A DNA stretch of 64,000 bases from Heloderma charlesbogerti (Eukaryota > Chordata > Lepidosauria > Squamata > Helodermatidae), in the NCBI GenBank assembly GCA_026122225.1, contig JANEZZ010001668.1:1-64000 (forward strand), read 5' to 3'. Made by a program: the position numbers and the translations under genes. The number at the start of each line of letters is the position of its first letter. Within the stretch, counting starts at the first letter, position 1. Positions 32,001 through 44,000 of the stretch are shown here, one piece after another. The notes under the pieces are model-generated. The model made no database searches. It was not told the origin of the DNA and worked only from the letters and a program-made list of their open reading frames with translations.

Positions 32001-35000
32001 TTTTTAGCATCCCTCGCTAACCTCAGCTCGTTCTCCGCTTTAGCCTTCCTGACGCCATCCCTGCATCTCTGTGCTACCTGCCTCTACTCTTCCTTTGTTA
32101 CTTGGCCTTCTTTCCACTTCCTATATGTGTCCTCTTTTGTTTTCAGGTCATCCCTAAGCTTTTTGTGAAGCCACATTGGCTTCTTCTGTTGTCTTCCACC
32201 TTTTCTTCTTGTTGGAATTGTTTGTTATTGTGCCTTGAGAATTTCCTTTTTTAAAAGCTCCCACCCATCTTGGACTCCTTTTCTCGTTAGCATCGCTTGC
32301 CATGGGACCTTACTGATCATTGTTCTAAGTTTATTAAAATCAGCTTTCCTAAAATCCAGGGTACGCGTTTGACTACACTCGGCTTTTGCTTCCCTTAGAA
32401 CCAAGAACTCAAGTACAACATGGTCGCTTTCCCCCAGAGTTCCTGTAACTGCTACTTTATCCACTAAGTCATCTCTGTTGGTTAGGATCAAGTCAAGGAT
32501 AGCCGATCCTCTAGTTCCTTCCTCTACTTTCTGTAGGAGGAAGTTATCCGCCACACAAGTCAGGAATTTCCTGGAGGGGCCATGTTTTGCAGAATTTGTC
32601 TCCCAACAAATATCGGGGAAATTGAAGTCCCCCATTACTACTACATCATGCTTCCTTAAAACATGGGCTATTTGCTTTTCAAAAGTTTCATCCTTGTCTT
32701 CTCCTTGATTGGGTGGCTGGTAGTAGACTCCGACCACCAGGTTCCTTTTATTCTTTGCTCCATTTATTTCAACCCAGATGCTCTCGATGGGGCTACCAAG
32801 CTCATCCTCCTGTATTTCTGTGCAGAGATATGTATTTTTCACATACAGTGCAACCCCACCTCCCTTTCTGTTCCTCCTGTTCTTTTTGAACAAGTTATAT
32901 CCTTCAACTGCTGTATTCCAGTCATGAGAGTCATCCCACGAAGTCTCAGTTATACCTATCAAGTCATAATTTCCCTCCTGTATTAAGAGTTCAAGTTCGT
33001 TCTGTTTGTTTCCCATACTCTGGGCATTAGTATATAGACATCGAAGACCATGTGCTTCATAGTCTGGCTTTCTTCCTACATGTGTCTGAAGACTATTATT
33101 GGGCGCTATCAGAGCTGTTCTCTCCATTGCAGTGCATGCGCCTATGTCCATCGTTACCCCCAACGTTACATCTCCCTTCCCCGTAGGATTCAGTTTAAAG
33201 CCCTCCTGATGAAGTTCTTCATGCTGTGGCCAAACACATTCTTCCCAGCCTTTGTGAGGTGCAACCCATCCCTAGCCAACAGCCCATCTTCCAGGAAGTA
33301 TAGGCCGTGGTCCCAGAATTCAAATCTCTCTCGTCGGCACCACCTTCGTAGCCAGTCATTCACCCGGAGTATTTTTCGTTCCCTTTCTATCCCTCTTCTA
33401 ACTACTCGTAGGATGGATGAGAAAACTATCTGGTTCCCAAATTTCTTGAGTTTCCTTCCCAAAGCTTCAAAGTCTGACGTGATTTCTTCGTAGCTCCACT
33501 TGGCGGTATTTGTTCCCACATGGATGAGAAGAAAGGGATACCTGGCAGTGGGCTTTATGAGTGCAGGCAACCTTTCAGTCACGTCTCTAATCTGTCCTCC
33601 TGGGAGACAACATACCTGGCGAGTCCACGGGTCTTCGCGACATACTTGGGTCTCGATCCCACGCAGCAAGGAGTCTCCCACTACTACCACTCTTCTCTTC
33701 TTCTTCTTGTAGGCCTGGGTTTCATCGCCTCTGTTTGACTGACCTTTAGCCTCTTGCTCACTCTCATGCAGGTTCCCCTGTGATTCTTCCTCTGCAGGCT
33801 GTCCTCCAGTCTCATCTGCAAGTACCTGGAATCGGTTCCACAGCTCCACTGCTTCCACTGGTGCAGAGTGGCGTCTAGTTCTTCTTCTCCTAACTGTCAC
33901 CGTTTTCCAAGGAGTATCCTCTATTCCATTTTTCTTCACCTCAGCATTTCCCACTGCCTCATCTTGCTGTTGCTCTTCAAGCTTCTGGTCTTCCCTTTGC
34001 TGGTGTAGTTCCCCCATTCTGTCCAAGAACTCTTCGTGTTCTCTTATTCCCCGGAGGGTCGACAGTCGCCGCTCCAGTCCACTTACTTTTTCCTCCAGCA
34101 GCGTGATCAGCTTGCACTTGTTGCAGGTGTAGGCCATGTTGTTCTCAGGCAAGAAAACAAACATTGCACACACCTTGCAGGTCACCACCACTGGAGAGTC
34201 ATTAAAGAGTGCTATCATATCTCCCCTCAGTCTCCTCTTCTCAAGGCTAAACATGCCCAGGTCTTTCAGCCTCTCTTCATAGGGCTTTGTTTCCAGTCCC
34301 CTGATCATCTTTGTTGCCCTCCTCTGAACCCTCTCCAGTTTGTCTGCATCCTTCTTGAAGTGTGGTGCCCAGAACTGGACACAGTACTCCAGATGAGGCC
34401 TAACCAGTGCTGAGTAGAGGGGAACTAGTACTTCCCGGGACTTGGAAGCGATGCTTCTATTAATGCAGCCCCAAATAGCACTGGCCTTTTTTGCAGCCAC
34501 ATCACATTGTTAGCTCATATTCAGCTTGTGATCGACAATTCCAAGATCCTTCTCGCTTGCAGTATGGTTGAGGCAAGTCTCCCCAGTCCTGTAACTGTGC
34601 CTTTGGTTTAATAAATCACCCTGTGAACTAGCGGCTGAAGATGCACGCAGCCTGTTTGCTCCTACTTCACATGAGCAGGTAGACAAAACAAGCCAGGAAG
34701 GGATAGCTTTGTGTTACATCCCAACCCAGGTTGATGGTTAACTGTGCCCAAACAACAAGCCAGGATTGCAAGCCAGGTATAAACCAGAGTATAAAGTTGT
34801 CTTAAAAATCCTGGCGTGTTGGGTCACACTTAACCTTCGTCCTGAGTTTGAAGTTAGCACAAAGCTATTCCTTCCTGGTTTGTTTACGAGCTTGCATAAA
34901 GTGAGGAGAGAAGTGGGTGTGGACAGGCTGCGTGCATAAGCGTGCCGTCTGCGTCCCTTGTAGATTAGCCCCAGACTCAGATAATAACAAAATACACGTT

Positions 35001-38000
35001 TTGTGATTTCATAACCCCCCTCTGGAAATAGTTACAATGGAAGGCACCAGGTTTAGCCATATGGAGTGGAAATCCATTGACCTCATGAAGAAACTCAGCC
35101 TGATACAAAAATGTGTTAATCTTTAAGGTGCAACAGACTAACACAGCGGCAACCTCTCTGGAAATTGTTACAAATGGTGCTATAATATTTCAGATCCTGA
35201 TTTGTGGTGACAATTTTGTTTTTCTCAATTTTTATAGGTAAAGTGATACAGATGCAACTTGGCAACACGCGCGTGCGCGTGCGTGCACACACACATTCAA
35301 CAGTCCAAAAACTGTTAGGTTAAGAAAACCCTGTCTGTTTGTTTGTTTGTTTGTTTGTATAAGTTATATCCCACATCTTTGACATAAACTTGTGTTACCA
35401 GGTTGGCTAACAAAAAATGCATATACTGTCTTAGAGAAATTCATTTTCAAAATTTATGATAGGGTGGGGCTGGGCGGGCATGTCAGAGGCTCAGGGGTTC
35501 AGAAATCACAAGGAGAGTCAACCTTTCTTATATTTTCCAGTCCAAAGTATGTGGGGGCTATATCATAACTCTGTGCTTTTACTGGCTTATAATTATTTTT
35601 GCTGGCATTTTGGTTAATGTTGAATACTTGAAATTGTTTGCATTTTATACTTTTTGTATTGCAAATTTATGTTGAACAAGTTATTGGAAAAGCAGGATTT
35701 AAGTTCCTTTAATATATGAAAGAATGAAAGGAAATTTCCCCTCTGAAAAGCCTCCTTGGCCTGTTTAGTCCTCCGTATGTCCTTGAAACTCCACCTATAC
35801 AGTCAGGGCTGGCCTTAGGGATGGGCAAGCTGGGAGGTTGCCTGGGGTGCTAAGCTGAGCAGAGGGGGGCACCAAGCTGAGCTCAGTGGGTGTATATTTG
35901 TTTAATGTACTGTCTGCAGTGAGCCAGGGTGGCAAAAAGCAAGTGTCTGTAACCTTTCTTTCAAGTTTCTACAGGTTGTTTTGGTACGAACTACAAAAAT
36001 GATCTTCCTTCGGTTACCTTTAAAGTATGCTTCTTTTTCACTTTGATGTAATTTGCACTAGGTAAACAGCAGTGGAACACACCTTTACTTTGAGGCAACA
36101 TTATGGAGCACTTAGCATTTCAAATACTGTAAACGCTATAAGCACTATATAAATAATAAAATAAAGCCGTAAGCTGTAAGAGAGCAGCGGGATACCTTTT
36201 TTATTTATAACTTTTCTTTATTATTTTTAAAGATAAAAATAATAGATATTCTAATATAAGAATGCTCACCAAACGATAGGAACTGCCACAAAACAAAAAA
36301 ATATTATAAGTAAAACCTGTGATAGTTCTGCTGTGTTGCATAGTGCACTGCCACTGCTCAGAGTGTGGCTTTTCGAACTTTGGCTTCTGTAAACTGTAGC
36401 ACAGTGGCTGAGAGATCAAGGTTTTGAGCAATGCCATTCTCAGTGGACATCATACCTGCACCAGGCCCTATAAATCCTCTGTGTGGCTGTACAAAATTGA
36501 CTACCGGGGGTACAGGGGACAGGGCACTGTGCATACAATGAGTGGACTGCACTGTGGTGGCTGGCAGTGCACTCTGTTGCCAAGCTTGGATGGCCAGATA
36601 AATTTTTGGAAAGCCACAGAGGGGTATGTTTTTTGTTGGTGTGGGTGTTGGTGATTATTCCTGAAAGGTTGCCATTTTCTCTTGTCAGGCTTGTTCGTGT
36701 TGCAATGAACTTTTGGTAAAAGTCCTTTCCAGAGGGTGATGTCTTGGTGTTCTGCCATGGCTAATCATTTTCCAGTAGCAATTAGGATGAACCTGTTCCT
36801 TTTAATGGCAGGAATTGTGAGGCTGAATTTACGCAAATGGAGCCATGGAAGATGCATGCTGGAGATTCCCTGGAGGAAATGAGCAAAGTGGAGCGAGCTT
36901 CCTTGGAACAATCAAAAATGCATTTGCAACAAGAAAAACAGGTTCAGATCCAGAGTCTGCAGGAACGGCTGTGGCAAGAGGAGGAGGAGGAGGAGGAGAT
37001 CCGGATGTTCCATCAGCAGAAAGGGGCTGCCCTCCGGTGAGCTCCATCTGCTCTGCAGAAGCTTTGGTACCTCTCTCGCTCCCCTTGCCCCACAAATGCC
37101 CACAGCAGTCATGTTCTGGGGAGCTGGTCTTTGCCAGCTTTTTGAAGCAGTGTTAGTCTAGGAAGCTGCTCACCTTGGTGTCTGGCCTTCGGAAGCCAGC
37201 CAGATTTGATGTTTTCAGGACTGTCCCCAATGGAAGTGGAAGGAGTATTGTCTATGATGTCATATTGAGCTTCAGGCTCCCAACAAAAAAGTTTCAAAGA
37301 AGCCTCCTAATTAGGACATTTGGTCTCAGAAAATCCTGAGGATGGCTCACTCTTTTGGTGTTCATCCCTCTATGCTGCTATTGATCTTGCTATGCCTGCT
37401 CATCGCAAGCAGCTGCTAATTGGGAGTGAGTTACTCCACACTGACTGGGTCTTGTGTTCTTTTGATTGGATTCTGTACTCAGTTGTGCTCTGCATAGTCC
37501 TGTGACACACTGGCAGCAGTCTCTAGCATTGCTTGACCTTTTGGCCTCACTCTGTAGAAACCCCATATTTTTGCTTTTGGGGGATGATGCACACCTTTTC
37601 TCTCGCAACCAATGTAACGTACAAAGTGCTCTCTGGACCATGACATCTGCTGCCCCAGCACCTCTGTTTAGTGTTGCAGTTCCACTTTGGTGGTGTTTAG
37701 AGGGTCTCCAGAGCTCAGCCCAGTGTTGCTATCCCCTCTCCAGCTCTGACCTCAGAAAGAGGGCTGGAACTCACCGGTCACTAGTGCTTCTAAAGTGCTT
37801 AGAGCATGTGCAACATAGGCAAGCCCCAGTCCTCCTCCTGAGTTTGGAGGCAAGGGTGGTGGTTGGGGGACCATCCCCTGAGTTGTGTCCTGCAGCGTGC
37901 CTGACGAGGGCTGGGATTCAGCAGAGGTGGAGTGGGGATGCTTTTCCTGACCAGTCCATCCTTTTGTTGCCTTAAGCAATTACAATAGATGGGGAGGGAA

Positions 38001-41000
38001 AGTGGCTGGAGCAGAAGGACAGACAAGCAGGAGAAGATGGAGGGATGGTGGTGGAGAATGCTAAAGAAGAGCATCTAGGGGCAAAGGCAGGATGAGAACC
38101 ATGGAAGGAGATCCTCTGGAACATCTGGTTGGAACCCTGGGATAGTTCCTGCAGTGACAGCTGTGCATTCAGTTTTCATGGCTGAACTCTGCCCAGTGCT
38201 CCCTACTGGTGTTCCAGCAAGGGTGCTTCCTGTCTTCTCTTCATTGAACACCATCCTCTGTAGGCATCTTAGACCTGCTGCTAGGTGTCATAAGGGGAGT
38301 TTGAGCGTCACTCATCCTCCCTTGACTTCTAAATAGATGTCTAAAGGGGGGGGGCTAGGTATTGTTATGGCCCGTTTTTCTGGCAGACACTCTGGCACTT
38401 TGACACAGAACACCAAAATCAGTGAGAGCCTTTACTGTAGCTAATCCCACAGCAAAAGTTGCAGGCAGACTGCTTAGTTCAAGAAACAGTTGAAAGGTAA
38501 TAACTACAACTGTGTTGGAGATCAATCCAACGAGAGTTTCCAAGTTGAGATTTCTACATACAAGGCAAAGTCAAGGGTCACAATAAACCCAGGCAAGAAA
38601 ACATTCCAGGCAATTCAGAACGTGGTCAAAGAGACAGCTTCAAGGCTAGAAATTTACACATAGGCAGAGATCAGATCCAGCAACAGATTCTATGTTCGAA
38701 TCTTCAATTTACATGTGTCGAGGCAAACAACAGTCTAAAAGTCACATGTAGTCCAGGCCAGAAGGCATTCTGGGTAGTCGAAGATGAAGGTAAATGGTTC
38801 ATGGCAAACAAGAATCTAGGGTTTATGAAAAGACCAGCTTTACATTCTGTTATGGGTTCTTAACGATATAAGGGTTCAAACAAGGGTCCAGATTTAATAG
38901 AGAGCCCAGGTGCGAAAGTGTTTTGAGCAGCTCAGACAATAAAAAAGTCCAGGCAGAAAGGGTTTGGGGCAGTAAAGACAGATGCTCCCAGCAAAGGCTC
39001 CGTAGCCTCGGCACCAACTTAGAGTCCTCCTTCTGACAATCTAGCAGGGGATTCTAGCACATAAATGAGCCCTATGGCCAATAGGGCAATTCTGTTCTAT
39101 CCTCTTGAGTTGGCATCTCGACCTGGGTGACACCCCTGAAAAACCCCTCCTCTTTTGAGTCTTCCTCCTGCCTGGTTCCACATTCCCAGCTGGTAAATCA
39201 GAGGTTTGGCATACAGCCTTATCTGGCAGCTTTGGCTGAAAAGGAGTTTTGCTCTTCTTCGGCCTGTAATCAGATGGGAAGCCATGCTGAGCCAGGCTCC
39301 CACCATTCTAACATTCCCAGCCTGAGCTGGCCCAAACTACCCTCACCCTCTGCCTTGGCCTGCCGTAAGGTGAGAAACAAGGCTCTCAGGCTCTGGGCTT
39401 CTCGCTGCTGACCTGGATTTTAAACTATCCTGATCTACTTCTGAAATCAGATCCTGAATTTAAAACTACAGCAGTGCTTGGGCTAGACCCAACAGATATG
39501 GAAGTGAGGGTGTTGAGGAGGCTGATTTTTAAACTTGTGGGAGGTTCTTTTCATCTTTCTGCAAAACTCCAGTTACTTGGGTCAATCTCAGATCCTGCTT
39601 GCTTGGAAATTATACCGTGGGCTGATTTTGCTGTGCTTCAGACCTAAGCACTGCTTCCATGGCTGCGAGGGAATGGGAATGGTTTCATGCCCAAACTACT
39701 TTCTGCCTGCCTCTTAGGTCACTCAGAATGGAGTTGGAGAAGGCCAGGCAAGAGGAGGAGCTGCGCTTGAGGGAGGAGTCACAAGAGGAACTCCAGAAAC
39801 TCCAAACCCAGATCCATTCTGAAACAGAGGCTGAAACAGAGAGAATCAGGTACCAGCTTGAGTGGGGAGGATCTGAGTCTTGTCCCCTGCCATGGAGCAG
39901 GATGCTGGTGACCTTGGGAGTGATAGCACTGCAGTGCACAGTGATCAGCCTTGTGTGGCTTGTGTCTGGGAAATGTTTGAGAATGTTCAGTGATTCCAGC
40001 CCTTCCTAAAAGCTATTGGAGGGAAAGAAGATGTCTCTCCGTCGAGTAGATTTTGTCCTGGACTGATACCTTTGGACTTACATGCAGGGTAGTGTTGATT
40101 CTGCAGTTTCACCATACTTCAGCAGCATTCAGTGTTCTGAGAGTGCAGAAAATCTCTGGTGTAAACTGTCAAAACTAGCAGGGGCTGAGCAAAAGGAGGG
40201 CACAGTAGTATCCTGCTCAACGCCCAAGTGTTTACCTGCCCTTATAGCTGCTCCTCTTCCTTGGGCTCTGTAGCCTCCCTCCCCACTCCTCTCTCTCTCT
40301 TGTGACAATACCCTTCAACATGGCAATGCCAGAAGGTTCTCACAGCTGGGAAATGCATGGGCTGTGATGAACATGCGAGATCCTCTGACCTGGGTGGAAA
40401 GGTGCTGTTGTGCACATGTCCTGCTTGTGTTTTCCTGGTCGACAGCTGGTCGGCCACTGTGTGAGCAGAATGCTGGATTAGATGGACCCTTGGTCTGATC
40501 CAGCAGGGCTCTTCTTCTCCTGTCTCCAGCTGTGGGACTGGCAGGGCAAGGCGAGGCCAAGTGGTGATGGTGGTGGTGTTCTCCTGCAGTGGAGGAGGAT
40601 ATCTTCATATGGGTTGCTCCTCCCACTTGCTCCGATAGGCAGGGACATGCAGTTAACTGAATTGCCCTCTCACATAGGAGAGCATCCTACTTCCAGTTTC
40701 ATTTCCTGCCTCAGCTCTGACCAGGTTGCTGGAGTAGCTCCTCAAGCCCTTTATAGCTACAGTTTGCCTCACTTCTTTCTTCCTCTCTATCCTTCTCTAC
40801 TTTCTCCTTTAGTTTAAAAAGAAAAGAAGCAAAAGCCCTTTCCCCCTCTTTTTAGAGTTAGGAGCTTTTCTAATTGCAGCGGTGAGCAGGCCTCCACCCA
40901 CACGCTTGGTTTTAGCTCCGAGATAGTCCTGGAATGTCAGATGACTCCTTTCTGGAACATGTAGGAGGAGCCTCTGGGAGCGAGTTTTTCTCCCTGGATA

Positions 41001-44000
41001 AGACTCTCCCTGGCACCATTGAAGCACAGGTGGGCCTAGTAGGACTGGGGGGGGCGGTGACACAGGATCACATCCAGATCCCAGACTGGGAAGGATCCAA
41101 GGAGGACTTAAATGGGGTAAGTCCCAAGGGCCCCCTATCCCAGGCGACTGTCCCCAGTCCCCCCCCCCCAATCATTGACATCCAAGCACTTCACCTGGAG
41201 TTCTGCCAACAGATCAGGCAGTTCATTGCAAGGGAGGAAGTCCACCTGGATACCCTCCCACAGCTTGTAGTGTTGTTGAGCCACGTATCCCCCATCTTGT
41301 AACTGTGCATTTGGTTTCTTTGTGAAGCCACATTGGCTTCTTCTAATTAATTAATAGATGTTAACTCCCTCACTTTCAGATCACCATCCTACTGCCCAGC
41401 TGAGACCAGATCAAGTGTGTGTCCTCTTACACGTGTTAGGCCAACGAGTTTGAACAGCCCCATTGTTGTCATGGCAGCCATGAAGTCTTGAACTTCCCCA
41501 GATCTGATGGCCTCATTATGGAAATTCAGATCCCCCAGAGCCATCGTCTTAAAGGTCCTCAATACTAAGTCTGAGAAGACCTCTGTCAGTTCGGGCAGGG
41601 AGACGGAAGGGTAGCAGCGTGGGCAGTATACAGCAGGATCCTCAATCTGTCCTGGGTGCCCAGGTTAAGACACAAACACTTATTTGAATGGGCAGGAAGC
41701 TCTCTGTAGACCACAGCACACACACCTCCACCTGCAAGTTGGCATTGATGCTGCCTCAAATACCCAGGCAAAATTGGGAGAGAATAACCCCTCCCAGTTC
41801 TGCCACCCAGGTCTCAGTGATGCACAGCAAGCCAGCCCTCTCTTCCATAATTATATCATGAATGAGGGAGATTTTATTTTGGTCTGACCTGGCATTCAGC
41901 AGCAGCAGCACTGGACCCGAGGGCAAGCTGGTAAGGCAGTCAGGAACCACCTGGTCAGGGGGAGACCCAGAAGAGGGGTTAGGTGTAAGGTGTGTAACTC
42001 CCCTTCTCCTTGTCCTTCATCCACCGCCCGTCTATAAGAATGGTTCTACCAATGTTCCTGTCTATGGCAGCTTCCTGCCAAGGTGCCCTTTGGAGCTGCC
42101 GTGTTGGTGGCAGGAGCCCCTCTGACATGTACAGGACGACTGCTGAAGGCTTCATGCTGTTTTCTGGTGGGAACTTATGGGGCTCTGTGGCATAGAGCTG
42201 AGATTTTGGCTGCCTTAGCCACTCTGTCCCCAGCCATGTTGCACCTGGTCTGTAAGGCATGCGTCCTGCAGATGCCTCGGCCAATTCAAAGTCCGTCCGT
42301 CCACCCAAGCCTGAGGCACCCTGCCAGGCTTGGCCTGGGTTTGAGCCTGGGCTTCCTGCTCTCTGCTGACTACCGAGAGGTGAAGTGGGAAGGGTCTGCT
42401 TCTGACTGGCTCTCGTTGGCTGCTTTTCAGGCTGACCCAGAAGGCTGCACTGCACAGACTCAGGGAGGAGCTGGAATCCTTTCAGCGGTCTGAGGAGGAC
42501 CAACTGAAAAAGCAGAAGCTGCTTTCTCTGGAAAAGATGAAGAAAGAAGCAGAAGCTCTTCATCAGGCGGAGCAGACAGAGCTGGAGGAGGAGAGCAGGA
42601 GAGCTTTGAGCGAGCTGAAGGAGAAGCTGCGCCGAGGAAGTGAAGCGGTGAGGCCAGCTCCCAGGTCGCAGCTCTCATGACCTGCCAGCCGGCTCCACAG
42701 GGGCAGGAGTGTGTGTGAGCTCTTAATTCCAGCCTTCCTGCTGGATGCCGCCCTGCCATCAGCCTCATCTGCTGCAGCGGATGGAGCTGGGCAGCCAGAG
42801 TCCACCAGTCACTCAGAAGGGTTAATGAATGAACCCCTGCCAGTAGGTATGCGAAAGCACATCTGATAGCGTAGGTGTACTATGCGTTCCAGAGGGCTCC
42901 CTGGAGCTCTAAGGCAGCCCGCTGCATCTGGGGAAACACGGAAGCGCTATCAAACTGCTTCGGAGCGGCTGTTGCACTCGCCGTGCAGGGGAGTAGAGAA
43001 CTGCCCACAGCATACAGTGCGGGGATGTTTAATCGCAAGGAGGGGATCTCTCTTGGCAAGCTAATCAATGGCACAGGCGCCAGTCAAGAGAGAGGCCATT
43101 CATGAGGGTCAGCTCCCTCAGGAAGCTTGGTAGCTGTAGCAAAGCCTTGTGGTGTTGACTTCTGATGGCAGGAGCCGGCTTCAGATCCTCATTCAGCCAT
43201 GAAGCTCACGGAGTGACCTGGGACTGTTAATCATTTCTCAGCCTAGCCTACCTCACAGCATTGTTGGGAGGATAAGATGATGGGCACAACCTCCCTGAGC
43301 TCCTTGGAGGAAGGATGGGATAAAAACATTGTAAATATATACACAACAGGGGCTCAGATAACAGCAGAATGTCACAAAATACCACAAAAGGCTGCTAGCC
43401 TGTTTAAATAGCAAAGCCAGTGAAGCTCTCAGAGGAAGAAGTCTCCCTTTAAACCAGGGGTGGGCAACCTGGGGCCACAGGAGGCCTTCAGCCCAATTTC
43501 ATGTGGTCCTTGCATAACGCAAAAGTTCTCTGCAAGTGATAATTTCAGGCCTCTGACTAGAGACATCTGTTTTTCCCAGCAGTCCACTGAGCTCAGAGGA
43601 GGGTGAGTGGAGATAGGGAAATGAGGTGGCCATAGCCACTTTCAGCTCTGCCCCTGCCCAGTGCCAGCGCTTGTCCCCTGGCAGATTATCCCCAAATTAA
43701 TGTGGCCTTGACAGAAAAAGGGTTTCCTTCTCAGTGAGGAATATAAGGAGGATATATTCTTGCAGTAGGGCTGAACAAATGAAGCAAGCCAAAAAGGAAT
43801 GTAGAGTTCCAGTGACATAAAAATTTGCAATGAAAAGGTATTGAGATGCATCAGGTGCAAGAACTCAGCCAGACTTCAAAGTTAAGCTTAGAGCAGGGAT
43901 CCCCAACCTTTTTAGACCCATGGGCACATTTTGGAATTTGAGAAACTGCTGTGGGTGCCACAGCAAAATGGCTCTCATGGTGGATGTGGCTGGTCACATA

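Larger units (their letters stand above)
30233..34203 (-). mobile_element. CR1 LINE, near full length (ORF1 and ORF2)
   Basis: Antisense, about 4 kb. The 3' repeat is at 30233. ORF2 lies at 30381-33163 and is broken by frameshifts; ORF1 lies at 33190-34203. The 5' end abuts a fragment of another CR1 at about 34203. This is the only copy in the window with endonuclease and ORF1. Confidence 0.93.
34975..36811. other. CEP164 intron, AT-rich, with simple repeats
   Basis: No exon recognised before 36812. It contains a mixed CG/CA alternating repeat (35262-35297), a GTTT repeat (35336-35359), and a short piece at 35115-35165 (TTAATCTTTAAGGTGCAACA) that looks like the end of an interspersed repeat. 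Confidence 0.5.
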
